NCBI GenBank assembly: GCA_035638775.1 | Contig: DASQZJ010000003.1 | Location: forward strand, 5,866-69,865 | Reading direction: 5' to 3' | DNA: 64,000 nt | Source of the DNA: DASQZJ01 sp035638775 | Lineage (GTDB): Bacteria; Pseudomonadota; Gammaproteobacteria; UBA5335; SLRW01 | Part shown: piece after piece, positions 34,390-43,715 of the stretch | Position numbering within the stretch: position 1 is the stretch's first letter | How the letters are laid out: each line of letters starts with the position of its first letter | The notes under the pieces: model-generated | Databases searched by the model: none | What the model saw: the letters and a program-made list of their open reading frames with translations, nothing else | What the model was told of the DNA's origin: nothing | Made by a program: the position numbers and the translations under genes

Positions 34390-34435
34390 GCCTTCGGGGG
34401 TAAGTATTAACATTTCTAAATGTAACTTCGAAGGC
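34390..34435. other. Nested inverted repeat, AT-rich, downstream of the small-RNA pair
   Basis: Outer arms GCCTTCG (34390-34396) and CGAAGGC (34429-34435) enclose a perfect inner repeat ACATTT-CT-AAATGT (34410-34423). It lies between small RNA 2 and the convergent SDR gene. It may be a structured RNA, a terminator for the SDR transcript or a protein-binding site. The rest of 34281-34531 shows scattered TATA-like stretches but nothing I can assign. Confidence 0.4.
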
Positions 34436-34531
34436 CTTTGACCTGCCCAATTCCGACCCCTCCGGATCGCCTCGTACGGACGACCCTCCACTGGCCGGCG
34501 CATCCCTGCGCCTCCCCGCATCCGGGCCCGG

Positions 34532-35329
34532 TCAGACTTTCATTCCCGGCAGATTCAGGGACGCCGTGTTGCCCCCGTCGACGGGCAGCGCCTGGCCGGT
34601 GATGTAACTCGCCTCATCGCTGGCCAGGAACAGGATCGCGCGGGCGATCTCCTCGGGACGCCCGTAGCGGCGCAGCTCGCAGCGCGAGCCCAGCTTGTCC
34701 TCCTTGCCGCGGCTGCGGGCATAGTCGAACACGGGCCGGGTCATGCCGGTTTCCGTGAGGCCCGGGCAGACGGCATTGACCCGGATGCCGAGCCCGCCCA
34801 GGTCACAGGCGGAAGTCTGCGTGAAGTTGATCAGCGCGGCCTTGGACGCGCTGTACGAGTTGGGACCCGCCCCGGAACGGATGCCGGCGACGGACGCCGT
34901 GTTGACGATGGCTCCGGCACCGCGCTCGCGCAGGTGCGGAACCGCATGCTTGGTCGCATACATGGGCCCCAGCAGGTTGACCTGCAGCACGCGCAGCCAC
35001 TCCTCGCCGTCCTGCTCCTCCGGTCCGCACAGCGTTCCGGTGATGCCGGCGTTGTTGCAGACGGCGTCCAGTCCCCCGAAATGTCGCGCCGCGTCATCGA
35101 TCAGCGCCTTGACCTGCTGCTCCTGCGACACGTCCACGACCCGGTGGATACAGCGCGCCTGGTCCAGCGCCAGCAGGGACACCGTCTCCTCCAGGCCCTC
35201 GCAGGCGACGTCCGCCAGTGCGAGCCGCGCTCCCTGCTCCGCGAAAAGGCGCGCGGCGGCCCGCCCGATGCCGCTTCCCGCGCCCGTGATCACCGCGACC
35301 TTGTCCTGCACTCTTCCGTTGCCGCTCAT
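34532..35329 (-). CDS. SDR family NAD(P)-dependent oxidoreductase
   Basis: A 265-residue classical short-chain dehydrogenase. The cofactor motif TGAGSGIG is near residue 16, NNAG in VCNNAGITG follows, the catalytic Ser lies in VNTASVAGIRSG, and YxxxK is present as YSASK. The C-terminal SYITGQALPVDGGNTA block is typical. An Asp in LALADVAC after strand 2 suggests NAD rather than NADP. Substrate unknown. Start at 35329; 40 bases downstream of the GST gene, so probably one unit. Confidence 0.88.
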   Translation of the reverse strand: MSGNGRVQDKVAVITGAGSGIGRAAARLFAEQGARLALADVACEGLEETVSLLALDQARCIHRVVDVSQEQQVKALIDDAARHFGGLDAVCNNAGITGTLCGPEEQDGEEWLRVLQVNLLGPMYATKHAVPHLRERGAGAIVNTASVAGIRSGAGPNSYSASKAALINFTQTSACDLGGLGIRVNAVCPGLTETGMTRPVFDYARSRGKEDKLGSRCELRRYGRPEEIARAILFLASDEASYITGQALPVDGGNTASLNLPGMKV

Positions 35330-35368
35330 CGTGGTTCCCCCGGATTCAATGAAATATCGCCCGTCGCA

Positions 35369-35977
35369 TCAGGCGTTGGCACTGGGACGCGCGGAGACGG
35401 TCTCGTGCCAGCGGCGGAGGTACTTCTGGGCCTCGCCGGGACGCACGTCCGCGACCTTGCCGAAATCGATCCCCATCAGCGCGGTGGCATCGGCGATGGT
35501 GTAGTGCTCCCCGGCCACGTATTCGCGGTCGGAAAGGACCTCGTCGAGCCATTCCAGCCGCCGCAGGGCGTGCGCACGACATGTCTCGCCGTATTCCCGG
35601 TTCTGGGGCAGGCGTCCGGCGAAGAACTCGCTGGTGTTCCGGAAGCACTGCATGACGGGCAGGGCGATCTCCAGCTCCATGCGGCGACGCCACATCTCCA
35701 CCCGCGCCTTGTCCTCGGGGTCCCGTCCCATCAGGGGCGGCTCCGGGTGACGTTCCTCGAAGTAGCGGCAGATCGCGACCGTCTCGGCGATATGCGTGCC
35801 GTCATCCAGCTCCAGCACGGGCAGCCCGCCCATCGGGTTCTTCTCCAGAAACTGCGGACGACGATTCTCGCCCGCTGCGATGTCCACCGCTTCGAGCGGC
35901 ACGTCGATCCCCTTCTCCGCCAGGAACATGCGCACCAGGCGCGGGTTGGGGGCATGGGTGTAGTCGTAGAGCCTCAT
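35369..35977 (-). CDS. Glutathione S-transferase family protein
   Basis: A 202-residue GST. The thioredoxin-like N-terminal domain (MRLYDYTHAPNPRLVRMFLAE) has the cis-Pro and GSH-binding block GGLPVLELDDGTHIAETVAI, followed by the all-helical C-terminal domain with the N-capping segment ITIADATALMGIDF-like (TIADATALMGID). An exact class cannot be given. The ATG at 35977 is the family start; the extension to 36079 is spurious. It precedes the SDR gene. Confidence 0.9.
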   Translation of the reverse strand: MRLYDYTHAPNPRLVRMFLAEKGIDVPLEAVDIAAGENRRPQFLEKNPMGGLPVLELDDGTHIAETVAICRYFEERHPEPPLMGRDPEDKARVEMWRRRMELEIALPVMQCFRNTSEFFAGRLPQNREYGETCRAHALRRLEWLDEVLSDREYVAGEHYTIADATALMGIDFGKVADVRPGEAQKYLRRWHETVSARPSANA

Positions 35978-36165
35978 GGCAGCGCGTCTCCCCTGGATTG
36001 ATGATCGGAATCCGCCGACCCGCGCGTGGTCCGCAGGCGGCCGTATGCTGCGCCGCCCGGCCGCAGGCCGGCACGGCAACTTCGCGTTGGTGAGCGGCGG
36101 CCGCGGTCACGCTGCCGGCACCGGTGAACGCGGGCGGGCGGCCCGCTCTCCGCCGTGTGCCGGCG

Positions 36166-36702
36166 CTAGCCTGCCGCCAGGCGCTCGAGCGTCGCCTCGT
36201 GTACCTCGAGATCCATCCCGCTGTAGAGGACAAAGCGGATCCGCCTGACGTGCTGCAGCTTGTCCGCCTCTTCCAGGACCGTCCGGATGGCGATTCCGGC
36301 CGCGTCCTCGAGCGGGTAGCCGAAGGCGCCGGTCGACACGGCGGGAAACGCGACCGACTCGAGCCGGTTTTCCTCGGCCACGCGCAGCGCGTTGCGATAG
36401 CAGTCCGCCAGCAGCCGGTCCCCGGGGTGGTCGCGCCCGTACACCGGGCCAAGGCAGTGGATCACGTGCGGATTCGGCAGGCCGAAACCCGCCGTGATCA
36501 CGGCCTGTCCGGGCTCGATCGGGGCCAGCGGGCGGCATGCCCTGGCAAGCTCGGGTCCCGCTGCAGCGTGGATCACGCCCGCCACGCCGCCACCGCTTTG
36601 CAGCTGGGCGTTGGCCGCGTTGACCACCGCATCGAAGCCGGGCTGGTGCGCGATGTTGCCCTGCACGCATTCGATGGTGACCCCGCCGAAGCGCTTCTCC
36701 AT
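36166..36702 (-). CDS. Macrodomain protein, O-acetyl-ADP-ribose deacetylase type
   Basis: A 178-residue macrodomain that binds ADP-ribose and probably hydrolyses O-acetyl-ADP-ribose or mono-ADP-ribosyl esters. The family blocks are VVNAANAQLQSGGGVAGVIHAAAG, the IHCLGPVYG stretch and VAFPAVSTGAFGYPLEDAA, which holds the diphosphate-binding loop. A GGAGG lies seven bases upstream of the ATG at 36702. It is a single gene with 188 bases to the GST start on one side and 73 bases to fabB on the other. No partner ADP-ribosyltransferase is visible. Confidence 0.92.
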   Translation of the reverse strand: MEKRFGGVTIECVQGNIAHQPGFDAVVNAANAQLQSGGGVAGVIHAAAGPELARACRPLAPIEPGQAVITAGFGLPNPHVIHCLGPVYGRDHPGDRLLADCYRNALRVAEENRLESVAFPAVSTGAFGYPLEDAAGIAIRTVLEEADKLQHVRRIRFVLYSGMDLEVHEATLERLAAG

Positions 36703-36775
36703 GGCAAGCCTCCATGTCCGCGTGGATCAGGAACCGCGCCCCTGCCGGCCGCACCGGGGCGCACCCGCGTCCGGC

Positions 36776-37990
36776 TCAGTCCCCGGGGCGCCGGAGCACC
36801 AGGCAGGCGTTGGTCCCGCCGAAGCCGAAGCTGTTCGAAAGCACGCAGTCGACCGCCGCGTCGCGACGCTCCCGCAGGATCGGATAGTCCCGCGCCGCCT
36901 CGTCCAGCTCGTCGATGTGGGCGGAGCCCGCAAGAAACCCGTGCTGCATCATCAGCAGCGAGAAGATCGCCTCGTTCACCCCCGCCGCGCCGAGAGCGTG
37001 CCCGGTCAGGGACTTGGTCGACGAGAGCGGGGGCACGGCGTCGCCGAACACCTCCCGGATCGCGCGCAGCTCGGTGACGTCCCCCGCCGGCGTGCTCGTA
37101 CCGTGGGTGTTGATGTAGCCGATGGGCGCATCCACGCCATCCAGGGCCAGGCGCATGCAGCGCACGGCCCCCTCCCCCGACGGCGCCACCATGTCCTGGC
37201 CGTCGGAGGTCGCGCCGTAGCCGACCACCTCCGCGTAGATGCGCGCCCCGCGGGCACGCGCGTGCTCCAGCTCCTCCAGCACCACGATCCCGCCGCCGGC
37301 GGAGATCACGAAGCCGTCGCGACCGGCATCGTAGGGCCGGGACGCCTCGGCGGCGCGCTCGTTGTATTTCGACGACAGGGCACCCATGCCGTCGAACATC
37401 ACGGTCAGCGACCAGTGCAGCTCCTCGCCACCGCCGGCGAAGACCATGTCCTGCTTGCCGAGCTGGATCTGCTCCATGCCCGCGCCGATGCAGTGCGCGC
37501 TGGTCGCGCAGGCCGAGCTGATGCTGTAGTTGACGCCGCGGATCCCGAATGCCGTCGCGAGGTTGGCGGAAACGGTGCTGCCCATGGTGCGGGGCACCAT
37601 GTAGGGTCCCACCCGCCGGGCACCACGGTTGCGCACCGTGTCGGCGGTCAGCAGGATGTTGGCGTTGGACGCGCCGCCGGAGCCGACGATCAGGCCCACC
37701 CTCGGATCCGACAGGGCCCCGGCCTCGAGCCCGGCATCGCCCACCGCCTGGTGCATGGCGATGTAGGCGTAGGCCGCGGCATCGCCCATGAAACGCAGCA
37801 GCTTGCGGTCGATCCGCTCGGACGGATCGAGCCGCACCGGCGCATGCACCTGCGAGCGGAAGCCGAGCTCGGCGTATTCATCCGAGCGCTCGATGCCGGA
37901 GCGGCCGGCGCGCAGCGATTCCGTAACCTCCGCCGCGTCGTTGCCGATGCTGGATACGATGCCGAGACCGGTGACCACCACTCTGCGCAC
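36776..37990 (-). CDS. fabB: Beta-ketoacyl-ACP synthase I FabB, GTG start
   Basis: FabB, 404 residues, elongates acyl chains in type II fatty-acid synthesis and is essential for unsaturated fatty acids. Active-site C161 is in SISSACATSAHCI, and the two histidines are in NTHGTSTPAGD and SLTGHALGAAG. The SNSFGFGGTNACLVL end is typical. The start is a GTG at 37990 with AAGGGGG six bases upstream. It lies 11 bases after fabA; the fabA-fabB operon is a hallmark of gammaproteobacteria that make unsaturated fatty acids anaerobically. Confidence 0.96.
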   Translation of the reverse strand: MRRVVVTGLGIVSSIGNDAAEVTESLRAGRSGIERSDEYAELGFRSQVHAPVRLDPSERIDRKLLRFMGDAAAYAYIAMHQAVGDAGLEAGALSDPRVGLIVGSGGASNANILLTADTVRNRGARRVGPYMVPRTMGSTVSANLATAFGIRGVNYSISSACATSAHCIGAGMEQIQLGKQDMVFAGGGEELHWSLTVMFDGMGALSSKYNERAAEASRPYDAGRDGFVISAGGGIVVLEELEHARARGARIYAEVVGYGATSDGQDMVAPSGEGAVRCMRLALDGVDAPIGYINTHGTSTPAGDVTELRAIREVFGDAVPPLSSTKSLTGHALGAAGVNEAIFSLLMMQHGFLAGSAHIDELDEAARDYPILRERRDAAVDCVLSNSFGFGGTNACLVLRRPGD

Positions 37991-38001
37991 GGCTACCCCC
38001 T

Positions 38002-38517
38002 TCAGAATCCTTCGGTCGACGTGAACAGACCCACCCGCAGGTCGCGCGCGAGATAGATCTCACGGCCGTCCACGTCCATGGTGGCGTCCGCAATGCCCAT
38101 GAAGAGCCGACGGCGGATCACGCGCTTCATGTGCACATGGTAGGTCACCAGACGGCTCCGGGGCATCACCTGCCCGGAAAACTTCACTTCGCCGGCACCC
38201 AGGGCGCGCCCGTGCCCGGGACCGCCCAGCCAGCCGAGATAGAACCCTACCAGCTGCCACATGGCGTCCAGCCCGAGGCATCCGGGCATCACCGGGTCCC
38301 CCTGGAAATGGCACTCGAAGAACCACTGGTCCGGACGGATATCGAGCTCCGCGATCAGGTCCCCCTTGCCGTACTGACCGCCTTCCTCGCTGATGTGCGT
38401 GATCCGGTCGAACATCAGCATGGGCGGCAGGGGGAGCTGCGGATTGCCGTCGCCGAACAGCTCGCCCCGGGCGCAGCGGAGCAGATCCTCGTAATCGTAG
38501 TTGTGCTTTGGTTCCAT
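38002..38517 (-). CDS. fabA: 3-hydroxydecanoyl-ACP dehydratase/isomerase FabA
   Basis: FabA, 171 residues, dehydrates 3-hydroxydecanoyl-ACP and isomerises trans-2 to cis-3-decenoyl-ACP, the branch point to unsaturated fatty acids. Catalytic H70 (FFECHFQGDPVMPG) and D84 (LGLDAMWQ) fall at E. coli numbering. The ATG at 38517 is the family start. It is divergent from a TetR-type regulator across 292 bases. That gap is GC-rich with no clear operator or -10 that I can support. Confidence 0.97.
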   Translation of the reverse strand: MEPKHNYDYEDLLRCARGELFGDGNPQLPLPPMLMFDRITHISEEGGQYGKGDLIAELDIRPDQWFFECHFQGDPVMPGCLGLDAMWQLVGFYLGWLGGPGHGRALGAGEVKFSGQVMPRSRLVTYHVHMKRVIRRRLFMGIADATMDVDGREIYLARDLRVGLFTSTEGF

Positions 38518-38809
38518 ATCCGGCCCGTCGTGGCTGCTGACGCGAGAAGGTCGCGGCGCACTGCGAAGACGTCGCCGCGCGACCCCCTGGCACGCTCGCG
38601 ACCCTGGTGGCACCCGGGCGCGCCCGCCGGCTACGCCGGGGCGTATTATGCGGGGTTCCGCGGGGGATCGCATCTCCCGGCGCCGGTCGGACCGTGACAC
38701 AGGCCCGCGGCCGGGCACAAGGGCGCCCGCCTTGCTCCACGAACGGCCATCCGCCAAACTTGACCCGTCCAACGAAACCGAGCCACCGCATCCCCGCGAT
38801 GATAGCGAC

Positions 38810-39412
38810 ATGAGCCCGTCCACCCGGGTGTCCCGCAGCACGCACGCAGACAACCGCGGGCGGCAGATTCTCGCCGCGGCGGCGTCCCTGTTCGCCCGCT
38901 TCGGGTACGACGGCACCTCCGTGCGGGATATCGCCGCACGCGCCCGGATCCGGCCGGCCTCGGTCTACTATCACTTCCCGTCGAAGGCGGACCTGCTGGT
39001 CGCGGTACTTGAGGAAGGCGTCGATGTGCTCAACCGGCGCGTGCGGGACGCGCTGGCCCCGGAACACGAGCCCTGGCGACGCCTGGAAGCCGCCTGCGTC
39101 GCGCACATGGAGACCCTGCTCGAGGGCAACGATTACGTCCGGGTGCTTTCGGCGGAGATCCCCGCCCGGAGGGCGGAGACGCTCCGCGGCCAGCTCGTGG
39201 TGCACCGCGACCGCTACGAAGACGTGTTCCGCAACCTGGTCAACGACCTGCCGGTGGCTCCGCACGTCGACCGCAAGGTCCTCCGGCTGACGCTGCTCGG
39301 CGCCATCGCCTGGTCGATGTTCTGGTACCAGCCCGACGGGGACAGCCCGACGGAGATCGCGCGCCAGATGGTGCGCCTGATCCGCGAGCCGGTAGAGGCA
39401 GGCAGGCCGTGA
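38810..39412 (+). CDS. TetR/AcrR family transcriptional regulator
   Basis: A 200-residue TetR regulator. The N-terminal helix-turn-helix (about 20-65) reads ILAAAASLFARFGYDG, then SVRDIAARARIRPASVYYHF and SKADLLVAV, a full match to the family. The C-terminal ligand domain ends with LTLLGAIAWSMFWYQPDGDSP, as in KstR2- or FadR-like members that sense acyl-CoAs. It is divergent from fabA and overlaps the next gene by 4 bases, so fabAB and its own operon are both possible targets. The ATG at 38810 has a poor ribosome-binding site. Confidence 0.9.
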   Translation: MSPSTRVSRSTHADNRGRQILAAAASLFARFGYDGTSVRDIAARARIRPASVYYHFPSKADLLVAVLEEGVDVLNRRVRDALAPEHEPWRRLEAACVAHMETLLEGNDYVRVLSAEIPARRAETLRGQLVVHRDRYEDVFRNLVNDLPVAPHVDRKVLRLTLLGAIAWSMFWYQPDGDSPTEIARQMVRLIREPVEAGRP

Positions 39413-40356
39413 CCGTCGCGCCCGCGATCGAGGCACGCGGGTTCGACACGCCGGCGGGGCACGTCGCCTGGCTGGAGGCGGGCAGCGGCCGGCCGCTGGT
39501 CTGCCTGCACGGCTTTCCCGACACGCCGGAGACTTTCGACGACCTGATGCGCGACCTGGCAGCGGACGGATTTCGCTGCCTGGCCCCGTGGCTGCCGGGC
39601 TACGGAGACACCGCGGTCCCCCGATCGGGTGGCCTGTCGCTGCTGGCGGTGGCCGAGATGCTGGACGCATGGCTGGCGGTGGTCGTCGACGAGCCGGCCC
39701 TGGCCGTACTCGGCCACGACTGGGGCTCGGTGATCGCACAACTGCTGGCCGGGATCCACCAGGAAGGCCGCACGCGGTACGAGCTCGAGGGGGTGATCCT
39801 GGCGGCCGTGCCGCCGACCCGGCGGTTCATGGCCAACATGAGCCCGGCGCAGATCGCGCGTTCCCGTTACATGGGCCGCTTCCAGCTGCCCGGCGCGGCG
39901 CGGCGGATACGACGCGGCGGCCTCGGCTACATCCGCGAGCTGTGGCGGCGCTGGTCGCCGGAGCTGGCCCCGGATCACCCCCAGCTTCGCCGCACCCTGG
40001 AAGCGCTGGCGCCCCCCGGGGCCCTGGAGCGGGCCATCACTTACTACCGCTACGCGCTCAACCCGATGTACCTGCCGCTGTCCCGGACGCCCCTCCGCCA
40101 GGGCCGCCTGCTGCGCATGCGCAAGCCGGTGCCGGCGCTGGTCGTGGCCGGCGCCCGCGACGGCTGCATCGGGGACGAGGTGTTCCGGGGCAGCGAGAGG
40201 GAATATCCGCATCCGTGCACCCGCCTGGCAATCCTGGAGCAGGCCGGCCACTTCATGCACCTGGACGCCCCGGAGCCGTTCCGCGACCTGGTGCTGGACT
40301 TTCTCCGGCAAATCGGCGACCACCGCGATGGCCGCGCAACAGACGCCCCCGCCTGA
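39409..40356 (+). CDS. Alpha/beta hydrolase, epoxide-hydrolase-like
   Basis: A 315-residue alpha/beta hydrolase. HGFPDTPETFDDL carries the oxyanion HGxP. The nucleophile is an aspartate in VLGHDWGSVIAQ, the mark of epoxide hydrolases and haloalkane dehalogenases rather than esterases. The histidine is in EQAGHFMHLDAPE. The start is a GTG at 39409 that overlaps the TetR stop (GTGA), and its own end overlaps dinB by 29 bases, so all three genes are tightly coupled. Substrate unknown. Confidence 0.85.
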   Translation: MTVAPAIEARGFDTPAGHVAWLEAGSGRPLVCLHGFPDTPETFDDLMRDLAADGFRCLAPWLPGYGDTAVPRSGGLSLLAVAEMLDAWLAVVVDEPALAVLGHDWGSVIAQLLAGIHQEGRTRYELEGVILAAVPPTRRFMANMSPAQIARSRYMGRFQLPGAARRIRRGGLGYIRELWRRWSPELAPDHPQLRRTLEALAPPGALERAITYYRYALNPMYLPLSRTPLRQGRLLRMRKPVPALVVAGARDGCIGDEVFRGSEREYPHPCTRLAILEQAGHFMHLDAPEPFRDLVLDFLRQIGDHRDGRATDAPA

Positions 40357-41437
40357 AGCCGGCGGCGATTCTCCGCGCCGGATCATCCACATCGACATGG
40401 ACGCGTTCTACGCCGCCATCGAGCAGCGGGATCACCCCGGACTGCGCGGTCGTCCGGTGGTGGTGGGGGGTGACCCCGGCGGGCGCGGCGTGGTGGCGAC
40501 CTGCAGCTACGAGGCCCGCGAATACGGGATTCATTCGGCCATGCCGGCGGCCCGGGCCCGCCGGCTCTGTCCGAAGGCGGTGTTCCTGCGCCCGCGCTTC
40601 GACGCCTACCGCCGCGAGTCGGCCCGCATCTTCGCACTGCTGCGCGAATACACGTCGCTGGTCGAGCCGCTGGCGCTGGACGAGGCCTACCTGGATGTCA
40701 GCGGGCCGTGCCGGGAGGGTGCGACCGCCACCGGTCTCGCCCGCGAGATCCGGGCGCGGGTGCGCGAGCTCACCGGGCTGGTGGCCTCGGCCGGGGTCTC
40801 CTACAACAAGTTCCTGGCCAAGCTCGCCTCCGACATGGACAAGCCCGACGGGCTCTGCGTGATCACGCCCGAGCGGGGCCCGGGGATCGCCGCCAGCCTG
40901 CCCGTCGGGCGCTTCCACGGCATCGGGCGGGCGACAGAGGCGAAGCTCCGCCGGCTCGGCATCCGCACCGGCGCCGACCTGGGCAGCTGGACGGTCGAAC
41001 GCCTGCGCCCCCACCTGGGCGTCCGCGCGGACTACTTCCATCAGCTGGCCCGGGGCATCGACACCCGGCCGGTGAGGAGCCACCGGCTGCGCAAGTCGCT
41101 GGGCACCGAAACCACCTTTGCCCGGGACCTGCACGACCGGGAAGAGATGCTGCGGGCGCTGGAGGAGCTCGCCGGCCGTGCTGGCGCGTCGCTGCGCAGG
41201 CGTGGCCTCGAGGCGCGCACGCTGACCGTCAAGGTCCGCTTCGACGATTTCCGCCTGGTGACCCGGAGCCGTCGCGGCGAACCGCCCTACACCGGCGAAG
41301 AGCCGATGCGCGCGGCGCTGGATGAGCTGCTCGACCGTGCCTTGCGCCCGCCCCGCCCGGTCCGTTTGCTGGGCGTGACCTTTTCCCTGCTGCAACCCGC
41401 CGATTCCGGCGACGCGAATCAGCTCGACCTGCTCTAG
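40328..41437 (+). CDS. dinB: DNA polymerase IV DinB
   Basis: Pol IV, 369 residues, is a Y-family translesion polymerase. The palm motifs IIHIDMDAFYAAIEQRD and LDEAYLDVSG hold the catalytic acids. SYNKFLAKLASDMDKPDG and the helix-hairpin-helix GIGRATEAKLRRLGI follow, with the little-finger domain after 240. The C-terminus SGDANQLDLL resembles the beta-clamp-binding QLxLF motif. The ATG at 40328 lies inside the hydrolase gene. No LexA box is seen near, since it appears to be expressed from the TetR operon. Confidence 0.96.
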   Translation: MAAQQTPPPEAGGDSPRRIIHIDMDAFYAAIEQRDHPGLRGRPVVVGGDPGGRGVVATCSYEAREYGIHSAMPAARARRLCPKAVFLRPRFDAYRRESARIFALLREYTSLVEPLALDEAYLDVSGPCREGATATGLAREIRARVRELTGLVASAGVSYNKFLAKLASDMDKPDGLCVITPERGPGIAASLPVGRFHGIGRATEAKLRRLGIRTGADLGSWTVERLRPHLGVRADYFHQLARGIDTRPVRSHRLRKSLGTETTFARDLHDREEMLRALEELAGRAGASLRRRGLEARTLTVKVRFDDFRLVTRSRRGEPPYTGEEPMRAALDELLDRALRPPRPVRLLGVTFSLLQPADSGDANQLDLL

Positions 41438-41548
41438 GAGGCGCCGGTCAATTCGGCCCGGACCAGGCCGCGGAACGCTCCCGTTGCGCGAAGCCGGCAA
41501 GCGGATGCGGCGGGACCCGGCTCCCGGGAGGCGCTCGCGCCTCGTCGG

Positions 41549-41767
41549 CTAGTTCTTCCCGTCAAGCTTCCGGTCCAGCTTGTCCACGCCCTGGCGGGCG
41601 CTGTCGAGTGCCTTCTGCCCGGCATCGTGGGCCCGCTGGTCCAGCGTTCGCGGCTGAAACGGGTTGCTGAGCCAGGCCGCTCCACGGCCGTGATTGTATC
41701 CCAGGACGAAACCGATGGCCGCGCCCAGGATCAGCCCCACGAACCAGCCCCGGAGTATCTTTCGCAT
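41549..41767 (-). CDS. Small single-pass membrane protein of unknown function
   Basis: A 72-residue protein. Residues 5-25 are a glycine-rich hydrophobic segment (GWFVGLILGAAIGFVLGYNHG), followed by a soluble tail with helical AHDAGQKALDSARQGVDKL spacing that may coil. GGAGAG precedes the ATG at 41767. The longer open frame to 42001 is a shadow of the flavin oxidoreductase gene. It is convergent to dinB; the 111-base gap holds a GAGGCG / CGCCTC hairpin (41528-41543) without a T run. Confidence 0.6.
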   Translation of the reverse strand: MRKILRGWFVGLILGAAIGFVLGYNHGRGAAWLSNPFQPRTLDQRAHDAGQKALDSARQGVDKLDRKLDGKN

Positions 41768-41885
41768 GACGGCTCTCCGCTTCGTGGCCCCCGTCCGGGC
41801 AGCGTACCGGAGCAAGTCTTCCCGGGCCACTGTGGTACCGTTGCGCATCAACCCGCAACCAGGACCATCGGTAGGAGAGCTCCGT

Positions 41886-43205
<1,320 letters not shown>

Positions 43206-43221
43206 GGCACGCCGCGGCCGG

Positions 43222-43575
43222 TCAGCCGCGCCCGGGAACCACGGTAAAGCCCTCGAAGGCCAGCTCGGCCCGCAGCGTCTCCCGGCGATCGCCTTCCAGC
43301 TCGATGATGCCGTCGTGCACGGCCCCGGACAGCCCGCAGCGGTTGCGGATGCGGCTGGCCAGGCGCTGCAGGCCATGGGAGTCGAGCGGCAGTCCGAACA
43401 GGCGGGTGACGGTGCGCCCCCGGCCGTCGTCGGTCTTGACCAGCCGCACCAGCCCGGCTCCCGGCATGCGCCAGTCCGGCGTGCGGCAGGCGCAGTGATC
43501 GCCGGGCAGCCCGCAGGCGGGGCAGGTGCGCCCCAGTTCAGCGCCACCGACGAAATCGGGCTCGGCTTGCCACAT
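43222..43575 (-). CDS. yciH: SUI1/eIF1-family translation factor YciH
   Basis: A 117-residue SUI1-domain protein. A zinc-ribbon-like start TCPACGLPGDHCACR (four cysteines) precedes the basic RLVKTDDGRGRTVTRLFGLPL stretch and the SUI1 core NRCGLSGAVHDGIIELEGDRRE. YciH resembles eukaryotic eIF1 and modulates start-codon selection under stress. GGAGG precedes the ATG at 43575. The frame continues open upstream inside ectB but has no similarity there. It lies 140 bases downstream of the ectB-like gene's 5' neighbour and is convergent to the flavin oxidoreductase. Confidence 0.93.
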   Translation of the reverse strand: MWQAEPDFVGGAELGRTCPACGLPGDHCACRTPDWRMPGAGLVRLVKTDDGRGRTVTRLFGLPLDSHGLQRLASRIRNRCGLSGAVHDGIIELEGDRRETLRAELAFEGFTVVPGRG

Positions 43576-43715
43576 GGGTCCTCCCGCGTGTGCACTCGTG
43601 TCGACGGCTCCACCGTAGGATCGGCGGCGACCCGTTACAAGACACGCGGCAGGAACGGTCCGGGTTTCCCGACCGGCGGCGGTCGTATCCGGCACCACCT
43701 CCCGGCGGGAGCCGC

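Noticed and set aside
33757..34521. Open frames on both strands across the small-RNA region
   Set aside because: They cross promoters, hairpins and terminators, lack ribosome-binding sites and differ between the two copies of the repeated block in a way that does not preserve codons.
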